In this document: positions 8,432 to 16,344 of the stretch, one piece after another
How positions within the stretch are numbered: the first letter of the stretch is position 1
Layout of the letters: every line of letters begins with the position of its first letter
Source: Streptomyces sp. A1277
GTDB lineage: Bacteria; Actinomycetota; Actinomycetes; Streptomycetales; Streptomycetaceae
Direction: 5' to 3'
DNA: 37,902 nt
Assembly (NCBI RefSeq): GCF_004795015.1
Contig: NZ_SSBI01000064.1
Span: 1 to 37,902, forward strand
Program-made: the position numbers and the translations under genes
Notes under the pieces: generated by a model
What the model was told of the DNA's origin: nothing
Database searches by the model: none
What the model saw: the letters and a program-made list of their open reading frames with translations, nothing else

Positions 8432-9684
8432 TCCGCCGCGGTCGACTCCCGCGCTATCTTCGCGAGCACGGTCTCCGGGTTCGCCCCCGGCTCCACCGCC
8501 TTGCCGATGTTCTCCTTGATCGACTCGCTCGCCTGCGCCCAGGACGTCTTGCCGAACGGGTAGAACTCCGCCTCCGGCAGCGCGGCGAGGAACTTGTGCA
8601 GCGGCTTGAAGGCGGGGTCGTCCTCCATCGACGCCGACGCGCTGTCGGTGACCGGCAGCATGTCGTACGTGTCGGCGAACGCGATCACGTTCTTGTCGTT
8701 GAACAGGAAGTCGAAGAACTTGCCGATCTCGGTCCGGTGGCCGTTCTGCTTGAACCCCATGGTCCAGTCGGCGACGCCCATCGAGCCTTCGGTGGGGCCC
8801 TTCTCGCCGGGCAGCGGCACCATGCCGACCTGGACGCCCTGCTGCTGGGCCTCCTCCATCAGCGTGGGGTGGCCGTTGAGCATGCCGACCTGGCCCTTGG
8901 TGAACGCCTCGAAGGCTTTCGCGCGGTTGAGCTTGCCGGGGGCGACGGGGCCGACGAGGCCCTTGTCGACGAGGTTCGTCTTCAGCCAGTCGAACGTCTT
9001 GACGTTCTCCGCCGAGTCGATGTCGTACGAGCCGACGTCGTCCGTGTAGGCGCCGCCGCCGCTGAGCATCCACATCAGGGTCTCGGCCTGGGACTCCTCC
9101 TGGCCGAGCGGCAGCGCGAAGGGGTACGCCACCCCGCGCTGCTTGAGCACCGCGGCGTCACCGGCGATGTCGCTCCAGGTCTGCGGGGCCTGGAGGCCGG
9201 CCTGGCTGAACAGCTTCTTGTTGTAGAAGAGCAGCCGGGTGCTGGCGACGAAGGGCAGCCCGTACTGGACGCGGTTGACGCGGCCGGCGTCGGCGAGCTT
9301 GGGGAGGAAGTTCGCCTGCGTGGGGATGCTAAGCATCTGGTCGGCGGAGTAGAGCTTCCCGGCCTTGGCGTAGTCCGCGTAGGCGCCGATCTGCGCGATG
9401 TCGGGGGCCTTGTTCGCCTTCACCATCTCGGCCACCTTGCGGTCCACGTCCGTCCAGGGATAGACGGTGACCTCGACCTTGATGCCGGGGTGGGACGCCT
9501 CGAAGCTGCGGGCGACACCGTCCCAGTATTTGTCGGACTTGTTCGCGTCGCTCGTGCCGTAGTCGGCCGCGACCACCTTCAGCGTGACCTCACCCGATCC
9601 GCCGCTGCCGCCGCAGCCCGTCAGCGTGGCCGTCATCCCCAGTGCGGCGACAGCCGCCGTCAGTCCCAAGTAACGCCGCTGCAC
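8419..9684 (-). CDS. Sugar ABC transporter substrate-binding lipoprotein
   Basis: This 421-aa family-1 extracellular solute-binding protein has a lipoprotein signal peptide with lipobox LTGC (Cys24), placing it on the outer face of the membrane. Conserved positions include VTVYPWTDVDRKV, APDIAQIGAYADYAKAG, a PFVASTRLLFYNK ligand segment and the C-terminal ADTYDMLPV segment. The start is GTG at 9684 with GGACAGGG just upstream. No permease or ATPase gene adjoins it, so it must serve permeases encoded elsewhere; MsiK is the obvious ATPase. A DasR-like site lies upstream, suggesting N-acetylglucosamine, chitobiose or related ligands. The ligand is inferred from context only. Confidence 0.92.
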   Translation of the reverse strand: MQRRYLGLTAAVAALGMTATLTGCGGSGGSGEVTLKVVAADYGTSDANKSDKYWDGVARSFEASHPGIKVEVTVYPWTDVDRKVAEMVKANKAPDIAQIGAYADYAKAGKLYSADQMLSIPTQANFLPKLADAGRVNRVQYGLPFVASTRLLFYNKKLFSQAGLQAPQTWSDIAGDAAVLKQRGVAYPFALPLGQEESQAETLMWMLSGGGAYTDDVGSYDIDSAENVKTFDWLKTNLVDKGLVGPVAPGKLNRAKAFEAFTKGQVGMLNGHPTLMEEAQQQGVQVGMVPLPGEKGPTEGSMGVADWTMGFKQNGHRTEIGKFFDFLFNDKNVIAFADTYDMLPVTDSASASMEDDPAFKPLHKFLAALPEAEFYPFGKTSWAQASESIKENIGKAVEPGANPETVLAKIARESTAAEAAE

Positions 9685-9777
9685 AGCCCTGTCCGTCCTC
9701 GTCGTTCATGCCTCCCGCGGCGCCCGCGTCCGTGCGGTGCCCTCCGGGTGAGCAGCGATTTTCCCCGCCACCGGCGC

Positions 9778-9793
9778 AGAGGTCTACACCATG
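9778..9793 (-). promoter_or_regulatory. DasR-like operator (dre) upstream of the binding-protein gene
   Basis: On the minus strand the 16-mer CATGGTGTAGACCTCT matches the dre consensus ACTGGTCTAGACCACT at 12 of 16 positions, including TGGT and TAGACC. It lies about 95 bp before the GTG start and overlaps a possible -10 (TAGACC). DasR repression, relieved by glucosamine-6-phosphate, is known for such sites; binding here is inferred. Confidence 0.6.
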
Positions 9794-9871
9794 GAGGTAT
9801 CGCTTCCACAACGCAGCAGCATTGCACGGGACGCGCGGCGGCTGCTAAGTAGGTCTCGGCGTACGGGGCTT

Positions 9872-9887
9872 ATTGGTCCAGACCTTC
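9872..9887 (+). promoter_or_regulatory. DasR-like operator (dre) upstream of the SIS-domain gene
   Basis: ATTGGTCCAGACCTTC carries the palindromic core TGGTC-N-AGACC of dre sites and ends 75 bp before the SIS-domain gene. The outer bases are degenerate. With the site at 9778-9793 it flanks the divergent intergenic region, so both directions could be co-repressed. Confidence 0.65.
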
Positions 9888-9962
9888 ATCCCGGGCGTCA
9901 CCGATACCGCCGAGTCGTCCCTCCCGCAGCCCCATCCGCCCAGCCGCAAGGAGCCGTCCCGC

Positions 9963-10871
9963 ATGTCCCGTACCGCATCTGAAATTGCCACCCAGCCCAG
10001 CTGCTGGCGGCGTGCCGCGCAGGCGGGCGCGGAGTTCGACGGGCTGCCGCGGCCGGGCGAGCGGGTCGCCGTCACCGGGTGCGGCACCTCCTGGTTCATG
10101 GCCATCGCCTACGCGGCGCTGCGGGAGGCCGCCGGGCAGGGCGAGACGGACGCGTACGCCTCGTCGGAGTTCCCCGCCGGGCGGCCGTACGACCGGGTGG
10201 TGGCCATCACCCGTTCCGGTACGACGAGCGAGGTGCTGGCGCTCCTGGGCGAGCTGCGCGGCAGGACGGCCACCGTGGCGCTGACCGCCGACCCGAAGAC
10301 GCCCGTCATGGAGGCGGCCGACGCGGTGGCCGTGCTGGACTGGGCGGACGAGGAGTCGGTGGTCCAGACCCGGTTCGCCACCACCGCGCTCGCCTTCCTG
10401 CGGGCCGGCCTGGAGGCGGCGGGTCCGCTTCCGGTGGGCGTGAAGACGGTCGCCGAGGCGGCCGTGGACGCGGAGCTGGCGGTGACCGAGCCGCTGGACG
10501 AGGCGGTGGTCGCGGCCGAGCAGTGGACGTTCCTGGGGCGCGGCTGGACCTACGGCCTGGCCCAGGAGGCGGGGCTGAAGATGCGCGAGGCGGCGGGCGC
10601 CTGGACCGAGTCGTACCCGGCGATGGAGTACCGCCACGGCCCGATCGCGATCACCGGGCCGAACCGGGTGGCCTGGGTCTTCGGCGCCCTGCCCGAGGGG
10701 CTGGCGGGCGAGGTGGCGGCGGTCGGCGGGACGCTGGTCGCCCACCGGTCGGCGGACCCGATGGCGGACCTGATCCGGGCGCAGCGGCTCGCGGTGGTGC
10801 TGGCCGAGTCGAAGGGGTACGACCCGGACCATCCGCGCAATCTGTCGCGCAGTGTGATCCTGCCGGGCTGA
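9963..10871 (+). CDS. SIS-domain hexosamine-phosphate deaminase/isomerase (AgaS/NagB-II like)
   Basis: This 302-aa double-SIS sugar-phosphate protein is related to the isomerase half of GlmS. SIS motifs are VTGCGTSWFMA, SSEFPAG and ITRSGTTSEV; the C-terminal SIS holds a GRGWTYGLAQEAGLKMRE segment and MEYRHGP, as in GlmS and AgaS. The likely reaction is deamination and isomerisation of glucosamine- or galactosamine-6-phosphate to the ketose-6-phosphate. ATG at 9963 has AAGGAG 9 nt upstream. It faces away from the binding-protein gene and precedes the ROK kinase and deacetylase genes, with a dre site on its own promoter. The exact hexosamine cannot be read from sequence. Confidence 0.85.
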   Translation: MSRTASEIATQPSCWRRAAQAGAEFDGLPRPGERVAVTGCGTSWFMAIAYAALREAAGQGETDAYASSEFPAGRPYDRVVAITRSGTTSEVLALLGELRGRTATVALTADPKTPVMEAADAVAVLDWADEESVVQTRFATTALAFLRAGLEAAGPLPVGVKTVAEAAVDAELAVTEPLDEAVVAAEQWTFLGRGWTYGLAQEAGLKMREAAGAWTESYPAMEYRHGPIAITGPNRVAWVFGALPEGLAGEVAAVGGTLVAHRSADPMADLIRAQRLAVVLAESKGYDPDHPRNLSRSVILPG

Positions 10872-10969
10872 GCCGGGCCCCGGTTGGGCCGGGGGCCGTT
10901 CTCGACAATCCGGGCCGATCCCCGTAACCGGTACCGGGGATTTTGTATGGATGCGCAACAAACAGCGAT

Positions 10970-10985
10970 AGTGGACTAGACCTTT
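10970..10985 (+). promoter_or_regulatory. DasR-like operator (dre) of the ROK kinase-nagA operon
   Basis: AGTGGACTAGACCTTT matches the dre consensus at 12 of 16 positions, with an unbroken CTAGACC half. It ends 28 bp before the kinase start, a position that would block transcription. S. coelicolor nagK-nagA is known to be DasR-controlled. Confidence 0.75.
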
Positions 10986-11013
10986 TGGGGTCCCTCGGGC
11001 GAAACTGTTTCCC

Positions 11014-11946
11014 GTGAAACACGTCATCGCCCTCGATGTGGGCGGCACCGGAATGAAGGCCGCACTGGTCGGGGCCGATGGCGCCCTGCTCTACGAGGCA
11101 CGGCGCGCGACCGGCAGAGAGCGCGGCCCCGACGCCGTCGTGGAGTCGATCCTCGCCTTCGCCGCCGACCTGCGCGCCCACGGCGAGAAGCACTTCGGCG
11201 AGAGCGCCCTCGCAGCCGGCGTCGCCGTGCCCGGCATCGTCGACACCGAGAACGGGATCGCCGTCTACGCCACCAATCTGGGCTGGCGCGACGTCCCCAT
11301 GCGCCGGCTGCTCGGCGAACGCCTCGGCGGGGTGCCCGTGGCGCTCGGCCACGACGTGCGCACCGGCGGACTCGCCGAGGGCCGGATCGGCGCGGGCAAG
11401 GGCGCGGACCGCTTCCTGTTCGTCCCGCTGGGCACCGGCATCGCCGGGGCCATCGGCATCGGGGCCGCGATCGAGGAGGGCGCCCACGGCTACGCGGGCG
11501 AGATCGGCCACATCGTGGTCCGGCCGGACGGCCCGGACTGCGGCTGCGGCCAGCGCGGCTGCCTGGAGACCCTGGCCTCCGCCTCCGCCGTCAGCCGCGC
11601 CTGGGCGGCCGCCTCCGGCGACCCGGACGCGGACGCCGCCGACTGCGCCAAGGCCGTCGAGTCGGGCGACCCGAAGGCCCTCGCGGTCTGGCGCGACGCC
11701 GTCGACGCGCTCGCCGCCGGGCTGGTCACGGCGCTCACCCTGCTGGACCCCCGCACGATCATCATCGGTGGCGGTCTCGCCGAGGCGGGGAAAACCTTGT
11801 TCACACCACTCCGTGCGGCCGTCGAGGAACGCGTCACGTTCCAGAAGCTGCCCCACATCGTCCCGGCGGCCCTCGGGGACACCGCCGGATGCCTGGGCGC
11901 AGGGCTGCTCGCCTGGGATCTTCTCTCCACGGAGGTATCCGCCTGA
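11014..11946 (+). CDS. nagK: ROK-family N-acetylhexosamine kinase (NagK-like)
   Basis: This 310-aa cytoplasmic kinase starts at GTG with VKHVIALDVGGTGMK, the ATP phosphate-binding motif. The catalytic Asp is D114 in GHDVR. The ROK zinc motif CGCGQRGCLE spans 176-185 (Cys176, 178, 183), and GEIGH lies at 162-166. It most likely phosphorylates N-acetylglucosamine, or another N-acetylhexosamine, at position 6 with ATP. Its stop overlaps the nagA start (TGATG), so the two are translationally coupled, and a dre site lies just upstream. There is no good Shine-Dalgarno, leaving the start slightly uncertain. Glucokinase activity is the alternative, but linkage to nagA argues for the amino sugar. Confidence 0.88.
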   Translation: MKHVIALDVGGTGMKAALVGADGALLYEARRATGRERGPDAVVESILAFAADLRAHGEKHFGESALAAGVAVPGIVDTENGIAVYATNLGWRDVPMRRLLGERLGGVPVALGHDVRTGGLAEGRIGAGKGADRFLFVPLGTGIAGAIGIGAAIEEGAHGYAGEIGHIVVRPDGPDCGCGQRGCLETLASASAVSRAWAAASGDPDADAADCAKAVESGDPKALAVWRDAVDALAAGLVTALTLLDPRTIIIGGGLAEAGKTLFTPLRAAVEERVTFQKLPHIVPAALGDTAGCLGAGLLAWDLLSTEVSA

Positions 11947-13106
11947 TGGCCGGACGCGCAGACAGCACCGTTCTCGCAGGGGCCCGGGTGGTACTGCCCA
12001 CCGGCACCGTCGAGGACGGCCGGGTGATCGTAGAAGGCACCCGCATCTCCGGCAGCGGCGCCGAGGACGCCCCCGCCCTGGACCTCTCCGGCCACTGGAT
12101 CGTCCCCGGCTTCGTGGACATGCACAACCACGGCGGCGGCGGCGGCTCCTTCACCTCCGGCACCGTCGAGGACGTCCTCACCGGCGTCCGCACCCACCGC
12201 GAGCACGGCACCACCACCCTGGTCGCCTCCACCGTCACCGGCGAGATGGACTTCCTCGCCGAGCGCGCCGGCATCCTCTCCGAACTGGTCGAACAGGGCG
12301 ACCTCGCCGGCATCCACTTCGAGGGCCCCTTCATCTCCCCCTGCCGCAAGGGCGCCCACAGCGAGGGCCTGCTGCGCCACCCCGACCCGGCCGAGGTCCG
12401 CAAGCTGATGGACGCCGCGCGCGGCACCGCCAAGATGTTCACGCTCGCCACCGAACTGCCCGGCGGCATCGAGTCCGTACGGCTGCTCGCCGAGCACGGC
12501 GTCATCGCGGCCATCGGCCACACCGACGCCACCTACGAGCAGACCGTCGAGGCGATCGACGCCGGCGCCACCGTCGCCACGCACCTCTACAACGCGATGC
12601 CCGGACTCGGCCACCGCGCGCCCGGCCCGATCGCCGCCCTCCTGGAGGACGAGCGGATCACCGTCGAGCTGATCAACGACGGCACCCACCTGCACCCGGC
12701 CGCGCTCCAACTGGCCTACCACCACGCGGGCGCCCACCGCGTCGCCCTGATCACGGACGCCATGGACGCGGCCGGCTTCGGCGACGGCCGCTACCAGCTG
12801 GGCCCGCTCGCCGTGAACGTCGAGAACGGCGTCGCCCGGCTCGTCGAGGGCAACTCCATCGCCGGCTCCACGCTCACCCTGGACACCGCCTTCCACCGGG
12901 CCGTGACCGTCGACCGCATCCCGGTCGAGGACGTGGTGCAGTCCATCTCCGCCAACCCCGCCCGGCTCCTCGGCGTGTACGACGAGGTCGGCTCGCTGGA
13001 GCCCGGCAAGGACGCCGACCTGGTCGTCCTGGACGAGGACTTCCGCCTCAAGGGCGTCATGCGCAAGGGCGAGTGGATCATCCGGCCCCAGGCCGTTTCC
13101 GCGTGA
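11946..13106 (+). CDS. nagA: N-acetylhexosamine-6-phosphate deacetylase
   Basis: This 386-aa amidohydrolase removes acetate from N-acetylglucosamine-6-phosphate (or the galactosamine epimer) to give the hexosamine-6-phosphate, the inducer of DasR. Metal and catalytic residues are in place: H60 and H62 (MHNHGG), E126 (HFEGPF), H192 (GHTDA), H213 (THLYNAM) and D271 (ITDAM). The start overlaps the kinase stop by one base and has GGAGG 10 nt upstream. The family does not separate NagA from AgaA by simple motifs, so the sugar is not decided by sequence; nagA is the conventional name for this locus. Confidence 0.93.
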   Translation: MAGRADSTVLAGARVVLPTGTVEDGRVIVEGTRISGSGAEDAPALDLSGHWIVPGFVDMHNHGGGGGSFTSGTVEDVLTGVRTHREHGTTTLVASTVTGEMDFLAERAGILSELVEQGDLAGIHFEGPFISPCRKGAHSEGLLRHPDPAEVRKLMDAARGTAKMFTLATELPGGIESVRLLAEHGVIAAIGHTDATYEQTVEAIDAGATVATHLYNAMPGLGHRAPGPIAALLEDERITVELINDGTHLHPAALQLAYHHAGAHRVALITDAMDAAGFGDGRYQLGPLAVNVENGVARLVEGNSIAGSTLTLDTAFHRAVTVDRIPVEDVVQSISANPARLLGVYDEVGSLEPGKDADLVVLDEDFRLKGVMRKGEWIIRPQAVSA

Positions 13107-13151
13107 GCCGAGTACGTGACCACGCGTGAGCTGAATACGTAACGAAGAGAC

Positions 13152-13183
13152 GGCGGTTGGCCCCGAGGTCTGGGCCGACCGCC
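13152..13183 (+). terminator. Hairpin after nagA
   Basis: A 12-bp stem with one G-U pair (13152-13163 with 13172-13183) and an 8-nt loop lies 46 nt after the nagA stop, so the pfkB-type gene beyond probably has its own promoter. Confidence 0.6.
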
Positions 13184-13275
13184 CCCCTCTTTGGCATGAT
13201 CGCCCGGGAAACCAGCACGGAAAACGCATTCCGGCAAGGAATCAGCGCTCAGCACGGATCGAAGGGGCGGCCGCG

Positions 13276-14220
13276 GTGATCCTCACGGTCACGCTGAACA
13301 CGGCACTCGACCTGACCTACGGCGTCCCCGCCCTCGTCCCGCACTCCAGCCACCGCGTCACCGACCTCTCCCAGCGCCCCGGCGGCAAGGGCCTCAACGT
13401 CGCCCGCGTCCTCACCGCCCTCGGCCACGACACCGTCGTCACCGGCTTCGCCGGCGGGGCCACCGGGACCGTCCTGCGCGACCTGCTCGCCGCGCTCCCC
13501 GGGCAGCACGCCACCCTCACCGACGCGCTCGTCCCCGTCTCCGGCGACACCCGCCGCACCCTCGCGGTCGTGGACGGCACCACCGGCGACACCACCCAGT
13601 TCAACGAACCCGGACCGCACGTCACCGCCGACGAGTGGACCGCCTTCCTCGGCACGTACGCCGGGCTGCTGGACACCGCCGACGCCGTCGCCCTGTGCGG
13701 CAGCCTCCCGCCCGGCATCCACGTCGGCGCCTACGCCGAACTCGTCCGGCTCGCCCGCACCGCCGGCGTCCCGGTCCTCCTGGACACCAGCGGCGAACCG
13801 CTGCGCCGGGGCATCGCCGCCCGCCCCGACCTGATCAAGCCCAACGCCGACGAGCTCGCCCAGCTCACCGGTTCCCGCGAACCCCTGCGCGCCACCCGCG
13901 ACGCCCGCCGCCGCGGCGCCCACGGGGTCGTCGCGTCGCTCGGCCCGGACGGCATGCTGGCCGTCACCCCGGACGGCGCCTGGCGGGCCTCACCGCCCGC
14001 CGCCGTCAAGGGCAACCCGACCGGAGCGGGCGACTCCGCGGTGGCCGGGCTGCTGTCCGGCCTCGTGGAGTCCCTGAGCTGGCCGGACCGGCTGCGCCGG
14101 GCGGCGGCACTGTCGACGGCGACCGTGCTGGCCCCCACCGCGGGCGACTTCGACCGCGCGGCGTACGAGGAGCTGCTGCCGCGCGTCGCCATCGAGGAAC
14201 ACGGACCAGGCGCGGCCTGA
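13276..14220 (+). CDS. PfkB-family 1-phosphofructokinase / tagatose-6-phosphate kinase
   Basis: This 314-aa ribokinase-fold kinase starts at GTG (VILTVTLNTALDLTY) with GAAGGGG upstream. It has the PfkB signature GGKGLNVARVL (near 36-46), LCGSLPPG, and the C-terminal signature NPTGAGDS with the catalytic Asp. The FruK/LacC subfamily phosphorylates fructose-1-phosphate or tagatose-6-phosphate to a ketose bisphosphate. No fru PTS gene is near, and a class II ketose-bisphosphate aldolase follows 94 bp downstream on the same strand. The pair could feed tagatose-6-phosphate or fructose phosphates into glycolysis. The substrate is not decided. Confidence 0.88.
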   Translation: MILTVTLNTALDLTYGVPALVPHSSHRVTDLSQRPGGKGLNVARVLTALGHDTVVTGFAGGATGTVLRDLLAALPGQHATLTDALVPVSGDTRRTLAVVDGTTGDTTQFNEPGPHVTADEWTAFLGTYAGLLDTADAVALCGSLPPGIHVGAYAELVRLARTAGVPVLLDTSGEPLRRGIAARPDLIKPNADELAQLTGSREPLRATRDARRRGAHGVVASLGPDGMLAVTPDGAWRASPPAAVKGNPTGAGDSAVAGLLSGLVESLSWPDRLRRAAALSTATVLAPTAGDFDRAAYEELLPRVAIEEHGPGAA

Positions 14221-14314
14221 GGGGCCGCACCAGCAAGCGGGAGCGGCCCGTACGCCGCGCCCCGCCCCGCACCGGGCCCGCCCGCCGGGCCCGGGGAAAC
14301 CACAGAGGTCAGCA

Positions 14315-15166
14315 ATGCCGCTCGTCAGCACCGGTGAACTCGTCTCCGCCGCCCAGGCCCGGGGACGCGGGATCGCCGCCTTCAACGTCATCACGCTGGA
14401 ACACGCGGAGGCCATCGCCACCGGCGCGGAGCGCGCCGGAGCCCCCGCCATCCTCCAGATCTCCGAGAACGCCGTGAAGTTCCACGGCGGCCGGCTCACC
14501 GCCATCGCCGCCGCGGCCGCCGCCGTCGCCCGCACCTCCGGCGCCCCGCTCGCCCTGCACCTCGACCACGTCGAGTCCGTGGACCTGCTGCACCGGGCCC
14601 ACGACGAGGGCTTCGGCTCGGTGATGTTCGACGCCTCCAAGCTCGCTTACGAGGACAACGTCCGGGCCACCGCCGACGCCGTCGCCTGGGGCCACGAGCG
14701 CGGGATCTGGATCGAGGCCGAACTCGGCAAGGTCGGCGGCAAGGAGGGCGAGGCCCCGCTCGACGCCCACGCCCCCGGCGTGCGCACCGACCCGGCCGAG
14801 GCAGCCGCGTACGTCGCCGCCACCGGCGTGGACGCCCTGGCCGTCGCGGTCGGCTCCTCGCACGCCATGACCGAGCGCACCGCCGCCCTGGACCACGAGC
14901 TGATCGGCCGGCTGCGCGACGCCGTCCCCGTCCCGCTCGTCCTGCACGGCTCCAGCGGCGTCCCGGACGACGAGATCCGCCAGGCCGTCGCCTCCTCCGG
15001 CATGGTCAAGATCAACGTCGGCACCGCCCTGAACACCGCGTTCACCGGCGCCGTACGCGCCCACCTCGCCGAGAACACCACGGGCGTCGACCCCCGCAAG
15101 TACATCGCCCCCGGCCGCGAGGCCATGGCCGCTACCGTGGCCGGCTTCCTCGCCCTGATGGGCTGA
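14315..15166 (+). CDS. Class II ketose-bisphosphate aldolase (fructose/tagatose-bisphosphate type)
   Basis: This 283-aa zinc aldolase of the GatY/KbaY/FbaA superfamily splits a ketose-1,6-bisphosphate into dihydroxyacetone phosphate and glyceraldehyde-3-phosphate. Motifs are GIAAFNVITLEHAEA, ALHLDHVE (Zn His and catalytic Asp), SVMFDASKL, EAELGKVGGKE and LVLHGSSGV with KINVGTALN near the C-terminus. The length fits tagatose-bisphosphate aldolases (about 285) better than the longer FbaA (about 340-360) used for central glycolysis in actinobacteria. AGGTC lies 7 nt before the ATG. The GatY/KbaY-like length and the preceding PfkB kinase favour tagatose-1,6-bisphosphate, as an inference. Confidence 0.88.
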   Translation: MPLVSTGELVSAAQARGRGIAAFNVITLEHAEAIATGAERAGAPAILQISENAVKFHGGRLTAIAAAAAAVARTSGAPLALHLDHVESVDLLHRAHDEGFGSVMFDASKLAYEDNVRATADAVAWGHERGIWIEAELGKVGGKEGEAPLDAHAPGVRTDPAEAAAYVAATGVDALAVAVGSSHAMTERTAALDHELIGRLRDAVPVPLVLHGSSGVPDDEIRQAVASSGMVKINVGTALNTAFTGAVRAHLAENTTGVDPRKYIAPGREAMAATVAGFLALMG

Positions 15167-15193
15167 GCCGGCTCCGTAACGCCGCAAACGCGA

Positions 15194-15225
15194 CCGGCCC
15201 CCTCGCCCGGAGGCGAGGGGGCCGG
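15194..15225. terminator. Bidirectional terminator between aldolase and CBM35-like gene
   Basis: A perfect 14-bp GC stem (15194-15207 with 15212-15225) and a CGGA loop sit midway between the two convergent stop codons. Confidence 0.85.
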
Positions 15226-15241
15226 AATGCGCGGGTGCCGG

Positions 15242-16201
15242 TCAGCGGGTCTGGTGACCGGCCTTCAGCGACAGCTGGTCGAGGTTGGCGTCGCACTCGT
15301 CGCCCTCGTTGCACGAGATCATCAGCGTGTTCTCGCCCTTGACGAGGTTGACGTAGGCGTACGTCGTCGTCCAGCCCTTCTCCAGATCGCCCTCGGGGGC
15401 GTTGGCGTAGTTCTTCATGTTGATGCCGCGGGGGTCATCGGAGTTGACCGTCAGCGACGTCTTCGCGTCCTTGCCCGGCACGCCGTACGTCACGAACAGC
15501 GTGTACTCACCGGCCTCCGGCACCTCCACGGTCCAGGTCGCCGACCGGCCCACCTGATTGAGGTTGATGTACTGCCCGCTCGCGCTCTTGGCACCCTTCA
15601 CGGAGTTGTCGAGCCGCGCCGTACCGCCCAGCTTCAGCGACGCCGCGTCCTGCTTCGGCAGCTCGGGCGGTGTCGAAGAACTCTGCGACGGCTCCGGCGT
15701 CGGGGACTGCTCGACCTGCGAACCCGGGCCCTCGGACGACGTGGACTCGGCCTTCTGGTCCTTGTCGCCGTCGTCCGTCATCAGCGCCGCACCGATGCCG
15801 ATGAGCACCACCGCGACCACCGCGACCGCGGCGATCAGCAGGCCCTTGGTGTTCGGACCGCCCTTGCCGGAACCACCGCGTCCGCCCTGCTGCGGCACCT
15901 GCGCGGTGGGCGCACCCCCGGGATACGTCTCCGGGGCCGCGTACTGCGGGCCGGGCTGGCCGTACTGGCCGTTCGGCTGGCCGTACGCCTGCTGGTGAGG
16001 CACCTGCTGCCCGTACTGGCGCTCGCCGACGGTCCGCACCTGGTTGTACGAGGTCCGGGGCACACCCGGCTGGGCGGCGGGACCCGGGTAGCCGTAACCG
16101 CCCTGCCCCGGCGGCTGCGCACCGGCCGCCTGACCGTCCTCGTAGAGGTAGCCGAACGGATCGTCGTCCTCGGGCGTGCTCGCGCCGTTGTTCCCGGCCA
16201 T
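15242..16201 (-). CDS. Membrane-anchored CBM35-like protein
   Basis: This 319-aa protein has three parts: a cytoplasmic N-terminal region of about 115 residues rich in Gly, Gln, Pro and Tyr; one transmembrane helix near 119-141 (GLLIAAVAVVAVVLIGIGAALM); and an extracellular part with a Ser/Pro/Glu linker and a C-terminal beta-sandwich (about 190-315) like carbohydrate-binding module 35. The module has SGQYINLNQVG, WTVEVPEAGEYTLFVTY and a possible disulfide pair (CNEGDEC). ATG at 16201 has GAGGAG 10 nt upstream. A -10 TAGGCT lies at plus-strand 16268-16273. It may bind cell-wall or external polysaccharide; no catalytic domain is present and the ligand is unknown. Confidence 0.8.
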   Translation of the reverse strand: MAGNNGASTPEDDDPFGYLYEDGQAAGAQPPGQGGYGYPGPAAQPGVPRTSYNQVRTVGERQYGQQVPHQQAYGQPNGQYGQPGPQYAAPETYPGGAPTAQVPQQGGRGGSGKGGPNTKGLLIAAVAVVAVVLIGIGAALMTDDGDKDQKAESTSSEGPGSQVEQSPTPEPSQSSSTPPELPKQDAASLKLGGTARLDNSVKGAKSASGQYINLNQVGRSATWTVEVPEAGEYTLFVTYGVPGKDAKTSLTVNSDDPRGINMKNYANAPEGDLEKGWTTTYAYVNLVKGENTLMISCNEGDECDANLDQLSLKAGHQTR

Positions 16202-16344
16202 CCCTGGGTCACTCCTCACCATGTCGCCAGCCGTCGCCGAATATCGCCAGCCGTCGCCGACCGGCCGAGCCTACCCCGAATGGACCACACCAAGAATTGC
16301 CGCAGGTGGCGGCGGGACCCCTGGTGGGGTAAGGGAGGCAAACG

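Noticed and set aside
11078..13129. 683-codon open frame on the plus strand
   Set aside because: It is an out-of-frame reading through nagK and nagA, giving Arg/Pro/Ser-rich low-complexity protein.
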